Assembly (NCBI RefSeq): GCF_021347895.1
Contig: NC_067113.1
Span: 5,624,251 to 5,688,250 of the forward strand
Length of the DNA stretch: 64,000 nt
Source of the DNA: Acanthochromis polyacanthus
Taxonomy: Eukaryota; Chordata; Actinopteri; Pomacentridae
Direction: 5' to 3'
Made by a program: the position numbers and the translations under genes. The notes under the pieces are model-generated. The model was not told the DNA's origin, did not search any database, and saw only the letters and a program-made list of their open reading frames with translations. Below are positions 1-10,469 of the stretch, piece by piece (within the stretch, counting starts at the first letter, position 1; each line of letters starts with the position of its first letter).

Positions 1-710
1 GTCCGCTCTCTTCCTGTTCTTCTCTCCCTGGGGAATTCATGACGGAGGTTCCCATTATTTTCTTATCTAAAGCGCGTTTTTTTTCCCTATCTTTTAAAGT
101 TTCTTCACCTCAAAGTGTTAACTATTTATCTCTTAATTTTTGTAACATTAACTTAAGACATTTTGCTCACGAACTTTATTCGTGAATTTCGATAAAGAAC
201 TGATTAAGAACAGATTTACATTTTTCTCAATTTTTTGGGCTCTACAGTGTACCCATTCTTTGATTCGGCTAATACCTGCTAAAATATCACGAGAGCCCTA
301 ATTTTTGATCAAGTGAAATTTTTCCATCAAACGGACCCCGGCCCTCAGCTGAGAACTCCGGAGACCTGCTGGATCAGGTTCATTTGCATCGAATCGATCA
401 ACCTACGGCAGGACATCCAAGCATGGCCATAGCGACGACACACCGCTCCGAACCAGCAAGTCCAGGCGTGTTGTGAAGCGTCCTCTGAAGGTCCCATATC
501 TGCATTGTATATAGTTCAACTGTGTTATTCCATAGAATAGTCAATAAATGCTTTATTTTAGACCAAATTACAGTTTTGAGTGTTTCATTTTGCAAGAATG
601 TGGTCATTTTAACCGAGAATTCAAACCTTTAAGATATAAGACTGATCAAAATTTAAATTAATTTTTAATTAATGTTAATTAATTAATTCCTCTAAAGAGG
701 TGGTGCCCTA
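1..710 (+). mobile_element. 3' part of an LTR, cut by the window edge
   Basis: This stretch is clearly related to the reverse complement of about 34865-35790. Shared blocks include the TAAAGCGCG motif near 70, the GTTAACTATTTATC block near 117-131, ACATTTTGCTC near 160 and the terminal GGTGGTGCCC near 699-708. A polyadenylation signal AATAAA lies at 543-548. I infer the end near 710 from the terminal GGTGGTGCCCCA of the other copy; here the last bases read CCCTA. The orientation (R/U5 side to the right) follows from the poly(A) signal and the shared end. It could be the 5' LTR of the Gypsy remnant that follows, but no primer binding site is visible. Confidence 0.6.
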
Positions 711-792
711 ATAAACGAGTGCAATTATATACATAGTGTCTCCTACAAAATATTTGATTTGAAGTGTTACTGGTAGGTTTCACTCACCAAAC

Positions 793-1245
793 ATGCCTCC
801 AATATTTTTGCTTTTGTTACACCTGATCAAATCCTGCAATATCCTGGCTTTTGGCATGTGCAATGCAGCTGCCACATTTCAAAGACTAGTGAACCATGTT
901 TTGAGTGAACTCTCCAACTGCAGTGCTCATTGGGATGACCGTGTAGTGTACATGAACACATGGGAGAAGCACATGCAACCATTAAGACAAGTCTTCATTC
1001 GTCAAGCGCAAATGTCACTCTCTCTGAATCTAGTGAGTTTGGTAAGGCCACCATAACTTATTTAGGAAGACAGGAAGGTCAGGGTCAGGTGCGGCCTGTT
1101 GAGGCAAAGATAGCATCCTTTCTTGAGTATCCTGTCCCCACTATTATACATGCTGGGGATGGTGGGTGTAGTGTTCTCGTGCAGTGTGTCGAAACTCTGA
1201 CTAAACACCAAGTTAAACCAGAGCCAATGAAGACAGAGTCGTAGA
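793..1245 (+). pseudogene. Decayed Gypsy-type reverse transcriptase / RNase H fragment
   Basis: The translation shows the reverse transcriptase palm of Ty3/Gypsy elements: a NAAATFQRLVN block near 865-900, then a degraded YxDD box reading HWDD at 928-939, followed by VVY. Near 1020 the frame shifts, and the next frame continues with FGKATITYLGRQ and a VRPVEAKIA block typical of the Gypsy thumb and connection region. After a further gap, an AGDGGCSVLVQ segment near 1150-1185 and an LTKHQ segment near 1200 resemble the start of the RNase H domain and its TKHQ motif. Frameshift, internal deletion and active-site change show it is dead. Gypsy retrotransposons use this enzyme to copy their RNA into DNA. 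Confidence 0.72.
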
Positions 1246-1890
1246 AAAGTTGACCGTTTACTGTCACACTTCCTCATTAACATGCCTGTGAAAACTGTAA
1301 ATAAAATATAAAATAATCCAAATCAATGCTATTAACTTAACATCACATAGCAAGTGACTATAAACATAAAATAACTTCACTTGATGCCCCTCCGGTAGCA
1401 GTCACACTAACATCGAACATATACTTAACTAGCAAATACAGGAAAATAAACTATACATTTTAAACACTTACCGACTACCAAAGATTGTTATTTACGTTCC
1501 TAATATGTCTAACATCACATAAAATAACTTACGGCATTGCCTCTTTGATGAATTTTAGCTGATGGCAGCAGACTAGATTCAGACCATGCACCACATGTCT
1601 GCCTTGCTGACTGAAGAACCAGGAGGAGGAAGTAAACGGACACTAACAGGATGTGATGTCATCAAAGGGACGGCTATGAAAATAAATCTCTTTTCCATAT
1701 ACCTTTAAAATTTTTAACAAATACTAACACGTTATCCAACTGAAATTACAAAAATGAATTATCTTAAGGACACATTCCACTAAAAACAAAACAAATGCCT
1801 TAGTGGCAGCACAGTGGGACAGTCGGATGCTGCTGGAATTTTTGTCATAACTTCTCTTCTGTTGTGCATCCTCTTCCTAGTTTGCTTAGC
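1246..1890. other. No gene recognised
   Basis: AT-rich DNA with no coding potential that I recognise. It may hold more decayed retroelement sequence belonging to the Gypsy remnant on its left, but no motif supports that. Confidence 0.4.
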
Positions 1891-2215
1891 CCAAAGGTAC
1901 ACACTAAGAAATGGAGGGACAGAAATGGACCTAAAAGGGTACAAAGGCTTCGTCGCTCCAGCTGTACCCTAGTGGAGAACAACATTGTACCTCTGAACAT
2001 AGGAACATTATTGTACCTTATCGTCTGTACCTTTATAAGCACATTTCTGCACCTCTAGTGACAAATATGTACCTTTATATACAGGTATAAATCTGTACCC
2101 ATTAAAAAGGTACAATGCATGTACCTGATGAGGTACAGCTGCAGCGACATGGTGATTTGGTACCTTTAAGAGACAAAAACAAACCCTTAAAATGTACAAA
2201 ATACATTTATTGATC
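1891..2215. repeat. GTACC-rich repeat block (left of SAM gene)
   Basis: The motif GTACC / GGTAC recurs about a dozen times in 300 bases (for example 1897, 1967, 1988, 2013, 2029, 2070, 2095, 2109, 2119, 2160) with variable spacing. A second block of the same style lies at 4707-5050. The pattern resembles the interior of a dispersed teleost repeat rather than a regular tandem array. I could not identify termini or target duplications. Confidence 0.45.
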
Positions 2216-2370
2216 AAAATTTAACCATCAGTTCATTTTATTTGCAGTGCATTTCATTAAGGCAATATTCTTAAACATTTGTCTTCAACCCAAAAGCTAT
2301 ATAGAACTGAACAGAAGACAGAAGATGAGTTACTACTAGAATGTTGAAGACAGAAATCTCAAAGACAGAA

Positions 2371-2421
2371 AGATTTTTTTTGTTTGTTTTTTTTTGTTTG
2401 TTTTTTTTTGTTTTTTTTTTA
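2371..2421. repeat. Poly-T/TTTG simple repeat
   Basis: Runs of T interrupted by G at short intervals (TTTTTTTTTG units). This lies just downstream of the last recognisable coding exon of the minus-strand SAM gene and may mark where repeat DNA has replaced the rest of that gene. Confidence 0.6.
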
Positions 2422-2470
2422 CACATGTAGTACAACAATAGTATAAATATAGTAAAGAATGATTACGTAC

Positions 2471-4645
2471 AGGGTGTATTCTGCCATCATTTCATACAGC
2501 ACTCTGATAATTTTGTTGCGGAGTTTGGGGACTCTGTGACATGGTTCTCTTGCATCCAGTTTCATCTGGACATCTTTGGGAAAGGTTGGAATGACAGTCA
2601 CGATAGGTAGTCTCTTGTGAGTCACTTCTCCACTGAAATGCAAAAAGAAAAAAAAGAAACAGCAGATTAATCACTTTATTAAAAGTTTAAACAAAAGAAA
2701 AAAAAGGAAAAAAACGGGGGGGGGGGGGGGGACTCCAAAACATCTTGTCATAGAACATTTCTGCCCAGATAGCTCCCTGTTCGCAATGAAGCTGAGAGAT
2801 TTTAGCGTGTATTTTTTTTTGTCATTTTCAGTATTTACACACTTTTTTAATGTTTTGTTTTTTGTTTTTTTTTTGTTTTTTACAGTGAATGTATGTGTAG
2901 GCCTGGGCCAATTGAATATTCTGTTTGGAAACTCCAATAACTTTAAACAGTTCAACAATGCTCTACAACAGAACTGTTAAGGCAACATTAAGGTTTAAAA
3001 ATTACAATAATCCCAGTCAAATGTCAAGTTAAATGTGATAAAAAGGACCACAATATACAGATGAGTGGGCAAACACCCCAAAGCAAATAAAGTCAATTAT
3101 TTTTAAGTTAAACACACTAACCCCTTTGAATTGTATTTTCCAAAATATCCCCTTTAGACAATCAGAAAAACGTCAGCATTGCACCTTCTTGTTGACTTTT
3201 AATATAATCTGCTGCACATATACCAACAAAAAACTTAAAACCCAAGGTGACATGCTGCAGCATTACATAAAACATTGAATAACATTAACAGAAAAATACA
3301 TCAGAAAATATGTCTCATTCATTTACAGCCAGTTTTAAGGTGATACACTTGCCTTGTGTCTTCCACTGGAACTGGCTCTAAGGTAATGGTGATTTCACCT
3401 TCCTTGTACTTGCGAACGAACTGTTGAAACTTGACTTGCTTTTTGAATGACCCGTCGAACAGGTATGCAATCATGGCTTCTGTCAGTCCACAATCCACCG
3501 TGTCTCCATCGACATCATTCTCTAAGAAGTGTTACACAGGCACACATACATGCACGCCGCGCACGGTATGCACAGACACACAGACACAGATACGCAGATT
3601 AAGCACACAACAGTTAAATAAGTGCGTTGTGGAGCTGCTGATATGCTGCTCGGTTCTGATGAGGCCGAGGCGCGGGGAGCGGGGAGCGGCGTGCAGTGAC
3701 AGAGCTGTCACGTGGAGCTCGGTGTGCTCTGCTCCGTACCTCGGCCTCACAGATCCAAACCACGCAGCGTACTAGCCAAACATAACATCTTCAGCAAACA
3801 GAAAAGACCCACTTTGCCAAATAAACGGAGAACAGTACCATGCCGCCCAGACCGCACTCACAACCCCATTAGCAGTAACGGCACCACCGTGTGACACACG
3901 CTTGCTTCTCACACCGAAAAGGGCTCGGCTTAAAAGAAGGCAGAGAATCTGTTCTTAGTAATTGACGGTGCCAAGCTGAACACAGCGCCGAACTTACATC
4001 AACTAGTCATAAATATTTCAGTTGAATTTACATTATATACAGGTATTAAACATATACCGCGGGGCGTGTTGAATTCAAATTCGAATTTCCGTTAAAATAT
4101 TTAGCAGAGATCAGCTAACATGGCAAATGTTTAATAAAGTTGAATACTACAAAGTTATGTATGCTATAAAGACTTAACGCTAACAGTAATTCAAAATTTA
4201 AGCAGAATAACAAAAGCTAGGAATGCCACTTCTCGTTCAAGTGAAAATATCGGAGCTCTTTTAGGATAGACTTTAGCTGACCTGAAGGGGGTTTTACGGG
4301 AGAGTGCACCGCAAACACAAAGCCACAAAATGCTAAGTACTTAAACACATAAACATTGAAAATACTAAGCTACCGTGACGGTATTTCACTGAAATACTGA
4401 TATTCTAAAATTACTGACAAGATGGCTAAGCTAGTTGATCCAGTAACACGTAACATGCTAGCAGGGGGCTGTTAGCAAGTAAATGTTAAATTCCTTTTGA
4501 GTGAGTTAGGCCATGAACAGAAATAGGTCCGTTTACTTACCCCTGAATTTTTTGCCTCTTCTTCGTTAACGTTGATCCCAGCTTCAGCTATTTTTTTAAT
4601 AAGTTCTTCGGTGGACAGGCTGCGTAATCCTGGACCGTCCGCCAT
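2471..4645 (-). CDS. SAM-domain protein of a fish-expanded (SAMD3-like) family, first three coding exons
   Basis: Three exons join in one open frame: 4645-4541 (35 codons, start ATG in an AAAATGG context), 3519-3353 and 2632-2471. The first intron has GTAAGT and an AG acceptor; the second has a GC donor (GCAAGT) and AG; the third donor would be GTACGT. Exon 1 begins MADGPGLRSLSTEEL, and exon 2 contains NDVDGDTV and a KKQVKFQQFVRKYK helix, together looking like a SAM fold (helix, NDVDG turn, C-terminal long helix). Exon 3 has a PTFPKDVQMKL segment and a KLRNKIIRVLYEMMAEYT segment that I recognise from fish proteins annotated SAMD3-like. No stop interrupts the frame. I found no fourth exon to the left; repeats fill that side, so the gene is truncated or continues outside the window. 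The function is unknown; SAM domains usually mediate protein or RNA binding. Confidence 0.62.
2717..2731. repeat. Poly-G run
   Basis: An uninterrupted run of about 15 G inside the second intron of the minus-strand SAM gene. Homopolymers of this length are prone to length error in sequencing. Confidence 0.8.
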
Positions 4646-4704
4646 TTTACATTTCTGGCGCCTTTTCTGTTGTCCGGGAGGAAACATCCCACCCCACACT
4701 GACT

Positions 4705-5060
4705 CCTACTGGTACAACTGTGTACCATTTTTTCTGAGCAGTGATTTTGTACCTCTAAAATTAAATAAAGGTCCAAAGTTAATCACCTTAAGGACCACCT
4801 TTGTACTTGCAGGGAACATTCCTGATAAAAGTGCCTTTTGGGTACAAAATTTAACCTTTATTTTTCTGTGTGTAGACTGAGTGAAATCCTGAATGTCAGC
4901 ATGCTTTCCAGTGTGTAAAATCTCTCCTCTGTCATGCACCTGTTCTTGCTTCTCCTGATGTCACTCGCCCCTTTAAGGCAGAAGTTGATGCCAGTGTGGT
5001 GATAAATTAAATTATTTTTAAAAAACTATTTTTCATGGTTTTGTACCTCTTTGAAATGCA
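4705..5060. repeat. GTACC-rich repeat block (right of SAM gene)
   Basis: Repeated GTACC / GGTAC / TTTGTAC motifs (4710, 4722, 4748, 4803, 4840, 5043) directly upstream of exon 1 of the minus-strand SAM gene. It is the same style of sequence as 1891-2215, so the gene fragment sits between two copies. Confidence 0.45.
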
Positions 5061-5516
5061 CCTGTATTTAGGTATATCAGACAATACACTGACTAATTAG
5101 TCTCAAAAGAAACTTTCATGCTGTGCAATGTGTGTAAATGTGTTTATTCATGTTTACTGTTTAAAAGCAGACACTTTCTTAATAGTCTGTATTGTAGAGC
5201 CAGTACATGATGTCTTTTGGCCACTGAGGAAACTGATGCGCTATTGAACCTAAATAGAGTTGTATCATCTCTGCTGCACATGTGGACCACAGAATTGCTG
5301 TCCATCCACATGGAACAGCAAAACATGTTGGATAGAAGGCAAGACAAACAGATTTTCTTGTCAGCTGTATGCTGTTGTTATCTGATGTGAGCAGACATAC
5401 TGACAACTTTAGTGAATATTTAAAGAATGGACTTTCGGGCCGGTTCTGCCTTTTCTGTTTTCTCACGTTTCATGATTATTGGTGCTGGTTCCTTAAAAAT
5501 TCCTCCCATAGAATTG
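5061..5516. other. No gene recognised
   Basis: Short frames only; no family motif, repeat termini or RNA gene seen. Confidence 0.4.
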
Positions 5517-5734
5517 TACGCTGCAAGAACTCAAAAGTCTATTTGTCTTATTTTTAATCAAAATGTCTCATTCCACTTGATTTAAGATAAATTCACTTAA
5601 CAAGTGACATTTCAGCAAGAGAAAGGGACTGCATCTTAAATATCTTGTTCAGTCAAACAATCTTGAAATTATGTTGTCTTAACCCTTGTGTCATCCTGCG
5701 AGTCAAATTGACCCATTTGAATGTTTGAAAATGT

Positions 5735-5765
<31 letters not shown>

Positions 5766-6471
5766 GGGTTAACAGTGAAAACTTCCACATTTTCAAAGTT
5801 CTGGGGGAAATTTTTTTAACTTTTTTGATGGAAAAAAAAGAAATGTTAAAAAAATGTTTCTTTAAGAATATTTGGGAAAAAGTCAGCCAGAATCCAGTGA
5901 AATTCGTTGGATTTTGGCTGATTTTTTTCTGAATGTTCTTAAAGAAAATATTAGAAGTTTTACTGTTATATATGGAATCACTTTAGATATATTTAGGATT
6001 TTTCTGGAAGATTTCATTCATTTTTTGAAAGTTTTTACAATATTCATTTTTTTTATTTCTTGCCAAATTTGGGAATTTTTTTTTTTTAAATAAAACTTTT
6101 AAGGGAAAATTTTAAGGAATTTTCTTCCTGAAGATTTTGCAAATTTGTATAAATTTGGGAAATTTTTTGCAGAATTTTTGGATTTTTTTTCAGACAAGGC
6201 AGCAATGTTTTTTGGTGCCTTAAATGAAGACAACAGGAGGGTTAAGACACCCAAGCTTGACAATCCTGGTAAAATAAAGCTTAAAATAAGTTTTCCCAGT
6301 CAACTTTATGATCTCAATATTCTAAATATCACATCTTATTTCAAGAAATCTTACCAAGCCATTTTTCACTTGTTCTATTGGCAGATTTTTTTCACTTATT
6401 TCAAGGTAAAAGGTCTTTGAAATAGGTTTTTTTTTTCTTCTTGTTTTGAGAGGGGCATTTTTTCCAGTGTA
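5517..6471. mobile_element. Outer MITE with TACRCTG-type ends, split by an inner MITE
   Basis: The left end reads TACGCTGCAAGAACTC and the right end reads, on the other strand, TACACTGGAAAAAATG, a matching terminal inverted repeat. The interior has the CTTATTTTAAG/ACTTGTT-style sequence seen in abundant short fish MITEs. The stretch 5679-6245 interrupts it and is a separate TTAA-flanked element. There is no coding capacity. Confidence 0.55.
5683..6241. mobile_element. piggyBac-type MITE flanked by TTAA
   Basis: TTAA lies at 5679-5682 and again at 6242-6245. The left end begins CCCTTGTGTCATCCTG, and the right end read on the other strand begins CCCTCCTGTTGTCTTC, an imperfect terminal inverted repeat. 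The subterminal GTCAAATTGACCC resembles the GTCAAAATTGACC near the ends of the larger element at 43099-44476. The interior is T-rich non-coding DNA with a poly-G run near 5749-5768. TTAA duplication and this type of end are hallmarks of piggyBac elements. It needs a transposase supplied by another element. Confidence 0.7.
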
Positions 6472-6779
6472 ATGTTTATTCTCAGGTTTTCTCCAGGCTG
6501 GGCTTTTTCCTCATCCTCTCTCTCTTCCTACTCCTCTGCAATGAGTTGTAGCTCTGCTGTTTGTTACATCCAGCTGCTCTAGGCTCTGCTCCTGAGGCTT
6601 TCTTCTGGCCAGATCCTTTATTTCAAATTGCTATCATCCCTTCTTCCCTTTTTTCCCTTCTTTTGCATTTCTTCAACAAGTGTCGTTATGTAATGGTCCT
6701 CTTTAGCAATAATTATCCAATTCACACTGCCAAAATTATACAAGAGTTTCTATGAATAGAGATAAGTGAAAACCACAGC
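6472..6779. other. No gene recognised
   Basis: Pyrimidine-rich AT-rich DNA; nothing identified. Confidence 0.4.
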
Positions 6780-6983
6780 CTGAACAAAGATGTCTCACTT
6801 CAACCCAATAGAACACCTTTGGAGTATTTTATAGAAAAAGCGAGAGCAACACAACTCCTGCAGCAAAGAGCAGCAAAAAAGTGTCTCAAGAATGGCAGAC
6901 CGACTCTCTAGAACTTTTTGAACACTGGTTTCCTTCATACTGAAGATGACTGAGTCTGTCATCAAAAAAAAGCTAGACATATT
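6780..6983 (+). pseudogene. Fragment of a Tc1/mariner-like transposase
   Basis: Around 6800-6832 the translation reads FNPIEHLWSI, the motif around the catalytic Glu of Tc1/mariner transposases (usually DLNPIEHLW). Stops follow at once, and the solo LTR at 6984 cuts off the rest. Only this motif supports the call. Confidence 0.45.
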
Positions 6984-7718
6984 TGTTACGACCCATAAAG
7001 GAGTCCAACATATTTAGTGAAGGGACACAGGAGACCAGATAAGGGATCAAACAGTAACTTTATTGTTAAGGTTTTAAACTGCTTCTTTTGCTTCTTCGTT
7101 CTGTTGAAAGATGGTTTTCATTAGTAAATATTATGTATTTTATTGTCAGGAACAGAAAACCAAAAGCCCTTACCACCCGTGCCCCAAAATCAGGAAAAAA
7201 ACCAAAGTAACAAACGAAAGATGGCCCAGGAGCGCCAGCCAAACTTAACAAAAGGAGGTGGTCCCTGGCCAACTGCTGCGCAGTCGTAGGAGTGGTTTCC
7301 ACGTCCAAACTAAGAAAAACCCTAGCTAAACCCATCAAAAGAAATGCAAAAACAGGACTACTGGTCACCTCTTGGCAAACGAAATAAAGTGAAGAAGGCA
7401 AACAAACAGCTAACCGGCTAACATGGCGTGGCCAGAGCCATGCGGCCAGATCATCAGGGCGAGGAGCACACTGAGTGTGTGATGTGCCCCGAGCAGCTGC
7501 AGTGAGTGGGGAGAGAGAGTGCACCATCCAGCGCACAGCCTTAGAACAGCCTCTTAAAGGGCAGCCGCGCTAATCAATAAAATAAAAAACCTACTTAATT
7601 ACTTAACACAAAAATAGCAGAGACAAAATTTTCCAAACAGAAAAGAAAGATATTCATTTAAAGAAAAACTTGACAAAAAATAAAGGGCAACAAAATTATG
7701 TGCCCCAAGCCCGTAACA
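6984..7718 (-). mobile_element. Solo LTR (735 bp), minus orientation
   Basis: The ends are TGTTACGACCC at 6984 and CCGTAACA at 7711-7718, giving TG...CA borders and a short inverted repeat TGTTACG/CGTAACA. The flanking pentamers ATATT (6979-6983) and ATAAT (7719-7723) could be a slightly decayed target duplication. Read on the minus strand, it carries an AATAAA signal followed by a GT-rich segment near the 3' end (about 7055-7045). There is no internal coding region, so it most likely arose by LTR-LTR recombination. The borders resemble fish Gypsy LTRs. A 156-codon open frame inside it is not protein-like. Confidence 0.65.
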
Positions 7719-9944
7719 ATAATAATTAAAAAAAAATCTGAATCCCAGTAATGAAAGTTAGACTGACTTTTGCATAGCAATCCTAATACATGGCCTGCTA
7801 TCATTAAATTACCTTTTGCATGCATTACATTAATTTCTAACTTAACTTTAACTTTACATTAAAGTAGTGTCTGACTTCAGATGAAGAAGCATGGCATTTA
7901 AGTCTCTTACAGGAAATGTACAATTTCTGACTTTCAGTTTATTGTATGTTCCAGTGAGCAAACCAGCTTTGAGTATTCACCCAACCCTCCATACTTCCAT
8001 GTTTAATCAACAAAAAGATATGATTGGTAGCATTAGCATCAGCATAATTACTGCGTTTGGAGACAAACAACTGTTATCCAACTCAGTTTTGGGAGTGGAC
8101 TTCAGCCAACAGTAAGAATTAATTTGTGTTTGTGTTGAAAACACAGTACAAGGAGCACTTCTCAGTCAGAAACACAATTTATGGTTCACACTGCATTATT
8201 CATCCAAACATTGACAGTTTATTCTATTTATTATTTCATTATTGAGCTTCACTTATATGATTGGAAATCTAGGTTAATGGAAAACAAACATAAAACAAGT
8301 AAAATTAGTATTCGGAGCTTTTGGAATATGCAACCACGGCTGATATGGTAGGTAAAACATTGCAAAACATTACTGAGCTTAATTTCCTTCAATAAGGATT
8401 TTCCTGGTGTTTTTCTCTTCCTGCCCCTTCAGAGTTTCACAGCTTTCATTAACTGCATTCCATCAGAAATAAACAGATTTGCCAACTTTGTTATTCATTT
8501 GCTTTTTAAATGTGTCTCAGAAAGTCTTCAAAAGTCGTTTTATTGAAATTTTAGGATTCCTGAGATCCTGTTATACCAGTGTTTTAGTCTGCCCATCATC
8601 AATCTTTTTTTTTTTTTACTTGTCATAACGGTGTGCAACATTAAAGGCTGCAACTTTCACCTTTATGTCACTATAGCTGGACACTACCATGGCAACAAAT
8701 ACTGTAAATGTTAATGCTGATCTCTGATGGGTGATTACACTACTAAAGCTGTAAAACTGCTTTATAAAACACTGCCTAGGAAAGTCACAACGAATATGAC
8801 AAAGCGCCCGAAAGTTAGCTCCATCAGCAGCAGGCCCAGTCCACAGAGGTTCCATTCCATAATAAATAGGACTCAAAAGATCCACTGCCAGCGTCCTGGA
8901 CACCACATGATTCCCCTGATGTCCTGTGTTCATGTGTTCAATAGGTGGTTATATTCTTGTGGCTAATCTGTGTATCAGCAACTGTCTGTAAATTAGCCAT
9001 ATCAAGGGTATCAGATAAAAGTGTACAGATTTTTGTGCTGCCCCCTTTGTGTCACCTACTAAACATGCAGCATAAATTTATCCATATTTTTAAGTGTTTG
9101 ACAATTATGTCTTGAAACAGTTGGACTTCCAAAATCATTTTATTTGGTTTGTCAAGCTTTTGAGACTTTCACTGCTTTTCATGTGTACAGCTGTGACTGT
9201 CTAAACAGGTGCTGCTTATGAACTTATTCAAAATCTATTACTTGACTTTCAGATTCTAGAATGTAAATTGTGGTATGCAAAACGATTACTATCTAATGCC
9301 ATGGAAACTATCATGTCTGCTTTTTCTCTGTGATGTTTGTAGTTATTTGTTTTATGCAGTAGCCTTTGGGTAAGACAATGAGGCTAACGGGTATGGAAAA
9401 AAGAAGCCAAAGAGAGGCTCCCACAAATACCTGGTCCTCAGTGACCAATTTCACCCTATGAAAACCATCCATCATGGATGTCACTGGCTTGTTGACACCA
9501 GCAACAGACAAGATGACACTCAGATTGGGGGTGAGTTTTGCATGCTATCGTTCACTTGAGGCTAAGCCTAAAGCTATGAGTAAATTGGCTGTCAGATAGG
9601 TTGCTCAAATGATGTCTGTTTCTTTCAGGAAAAAATGGGTCATCAGCAACACCACTACTATTCTGCATTCTACTATACATTTAAAGAGTTTGATCTAATG
9701 GAAAATTGGATCAAACTCTTCAAATGTAGTAAACTAAATCTTGAGCCATTAAAAGTTTAAATGTGATTGCAATGAGCAGGAGAAAGTCATAAAATGAGAA
9801 GATCATTTGATTACCATTATAATACTCTGCCACTTACAAGCAGTGAAACATATAGAATCATTCAGTCATTCTTCCAGTCCCAACTACATTGAAGTTGAGA
9901 AGTATAGTGGTTAGTTTATTGAACACATAGTAACATATGCAATG
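7719..9944. other. No gene recognised
   Basis: AT-rich DNA with short frames. The segment around 8610-8990, ending with an AGGTGGTTATATTCTTGTGGCT sequence, looks like a known dispersed fish repeat, but I could not define its ends. Confidence 0.35.
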
Positions 9945-10200
9945 CCATGAAATAAAAGTATTCACCCACTTGGAAGTTTTCCCCTTTTACTGCTTTTCAC
10001 CACTGAAGAATAGTCTTCCATATTTAAATGAAAATATGAAACTTAAAATATGCTATTTTATAAGTATTGACCCTCTTCAGATCAGTATTTAGTAGATGTA
10101 CTAATGGCCACAAAATATAGCATTGAGCCTTTGTGGATCAGTCTTGCACATCTGGACAATGTAATTTTACCTCATTCATTTTTTAAAAGCTGGCAGGTAG
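9945..10200. mobile_element. Relic end of a Tc1/mariner-like element
   Basis: The sequence AAGTATTCACCCACTTGGAAGTTTTC near 9955, the related AAGTATTGACCCTCTTCAGATCAG near 10063, and the following TTTAGTAGATG...CTTGCACATCTGGACAATGTAATTTT resemble the terminal repeat and start of transposase (antisense) of a common fish Tc1-like family. It holds the outer and inner direct repeats of an IR/DR end. No opposite end is visible. Confidence 0.5.
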
Positions 10201-10469
10201 CATAAGAAATTGAGTGAATAGCATTTTTCCAATTCAGCTATTAATTTCCAACTGGACTGAGGTCTGGCCTGGGACTCTGCCCGCCACAATTTGCACTTTA
10301 CAATTTTAATATTGTTGCGACAGATAGTAAAAGTAGGAGTGGTTGTAGGAATAGTAACCCTGCAGCTTCTTTCAGTTAATGTTGTTTGACGCAAATGTTA
10401 ATGCCTTTTTTATGTTAAGAAAGTAATGCTATATATCAATACTGGAAATAGTTCATCCATGAATATATT

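Noticed and set aside
7066..7536. 156-codon open frame on the minus strand
   Set aside because: It lies wholly inside the solo LTR, has low-complexity hydrophobic composition and no domain.
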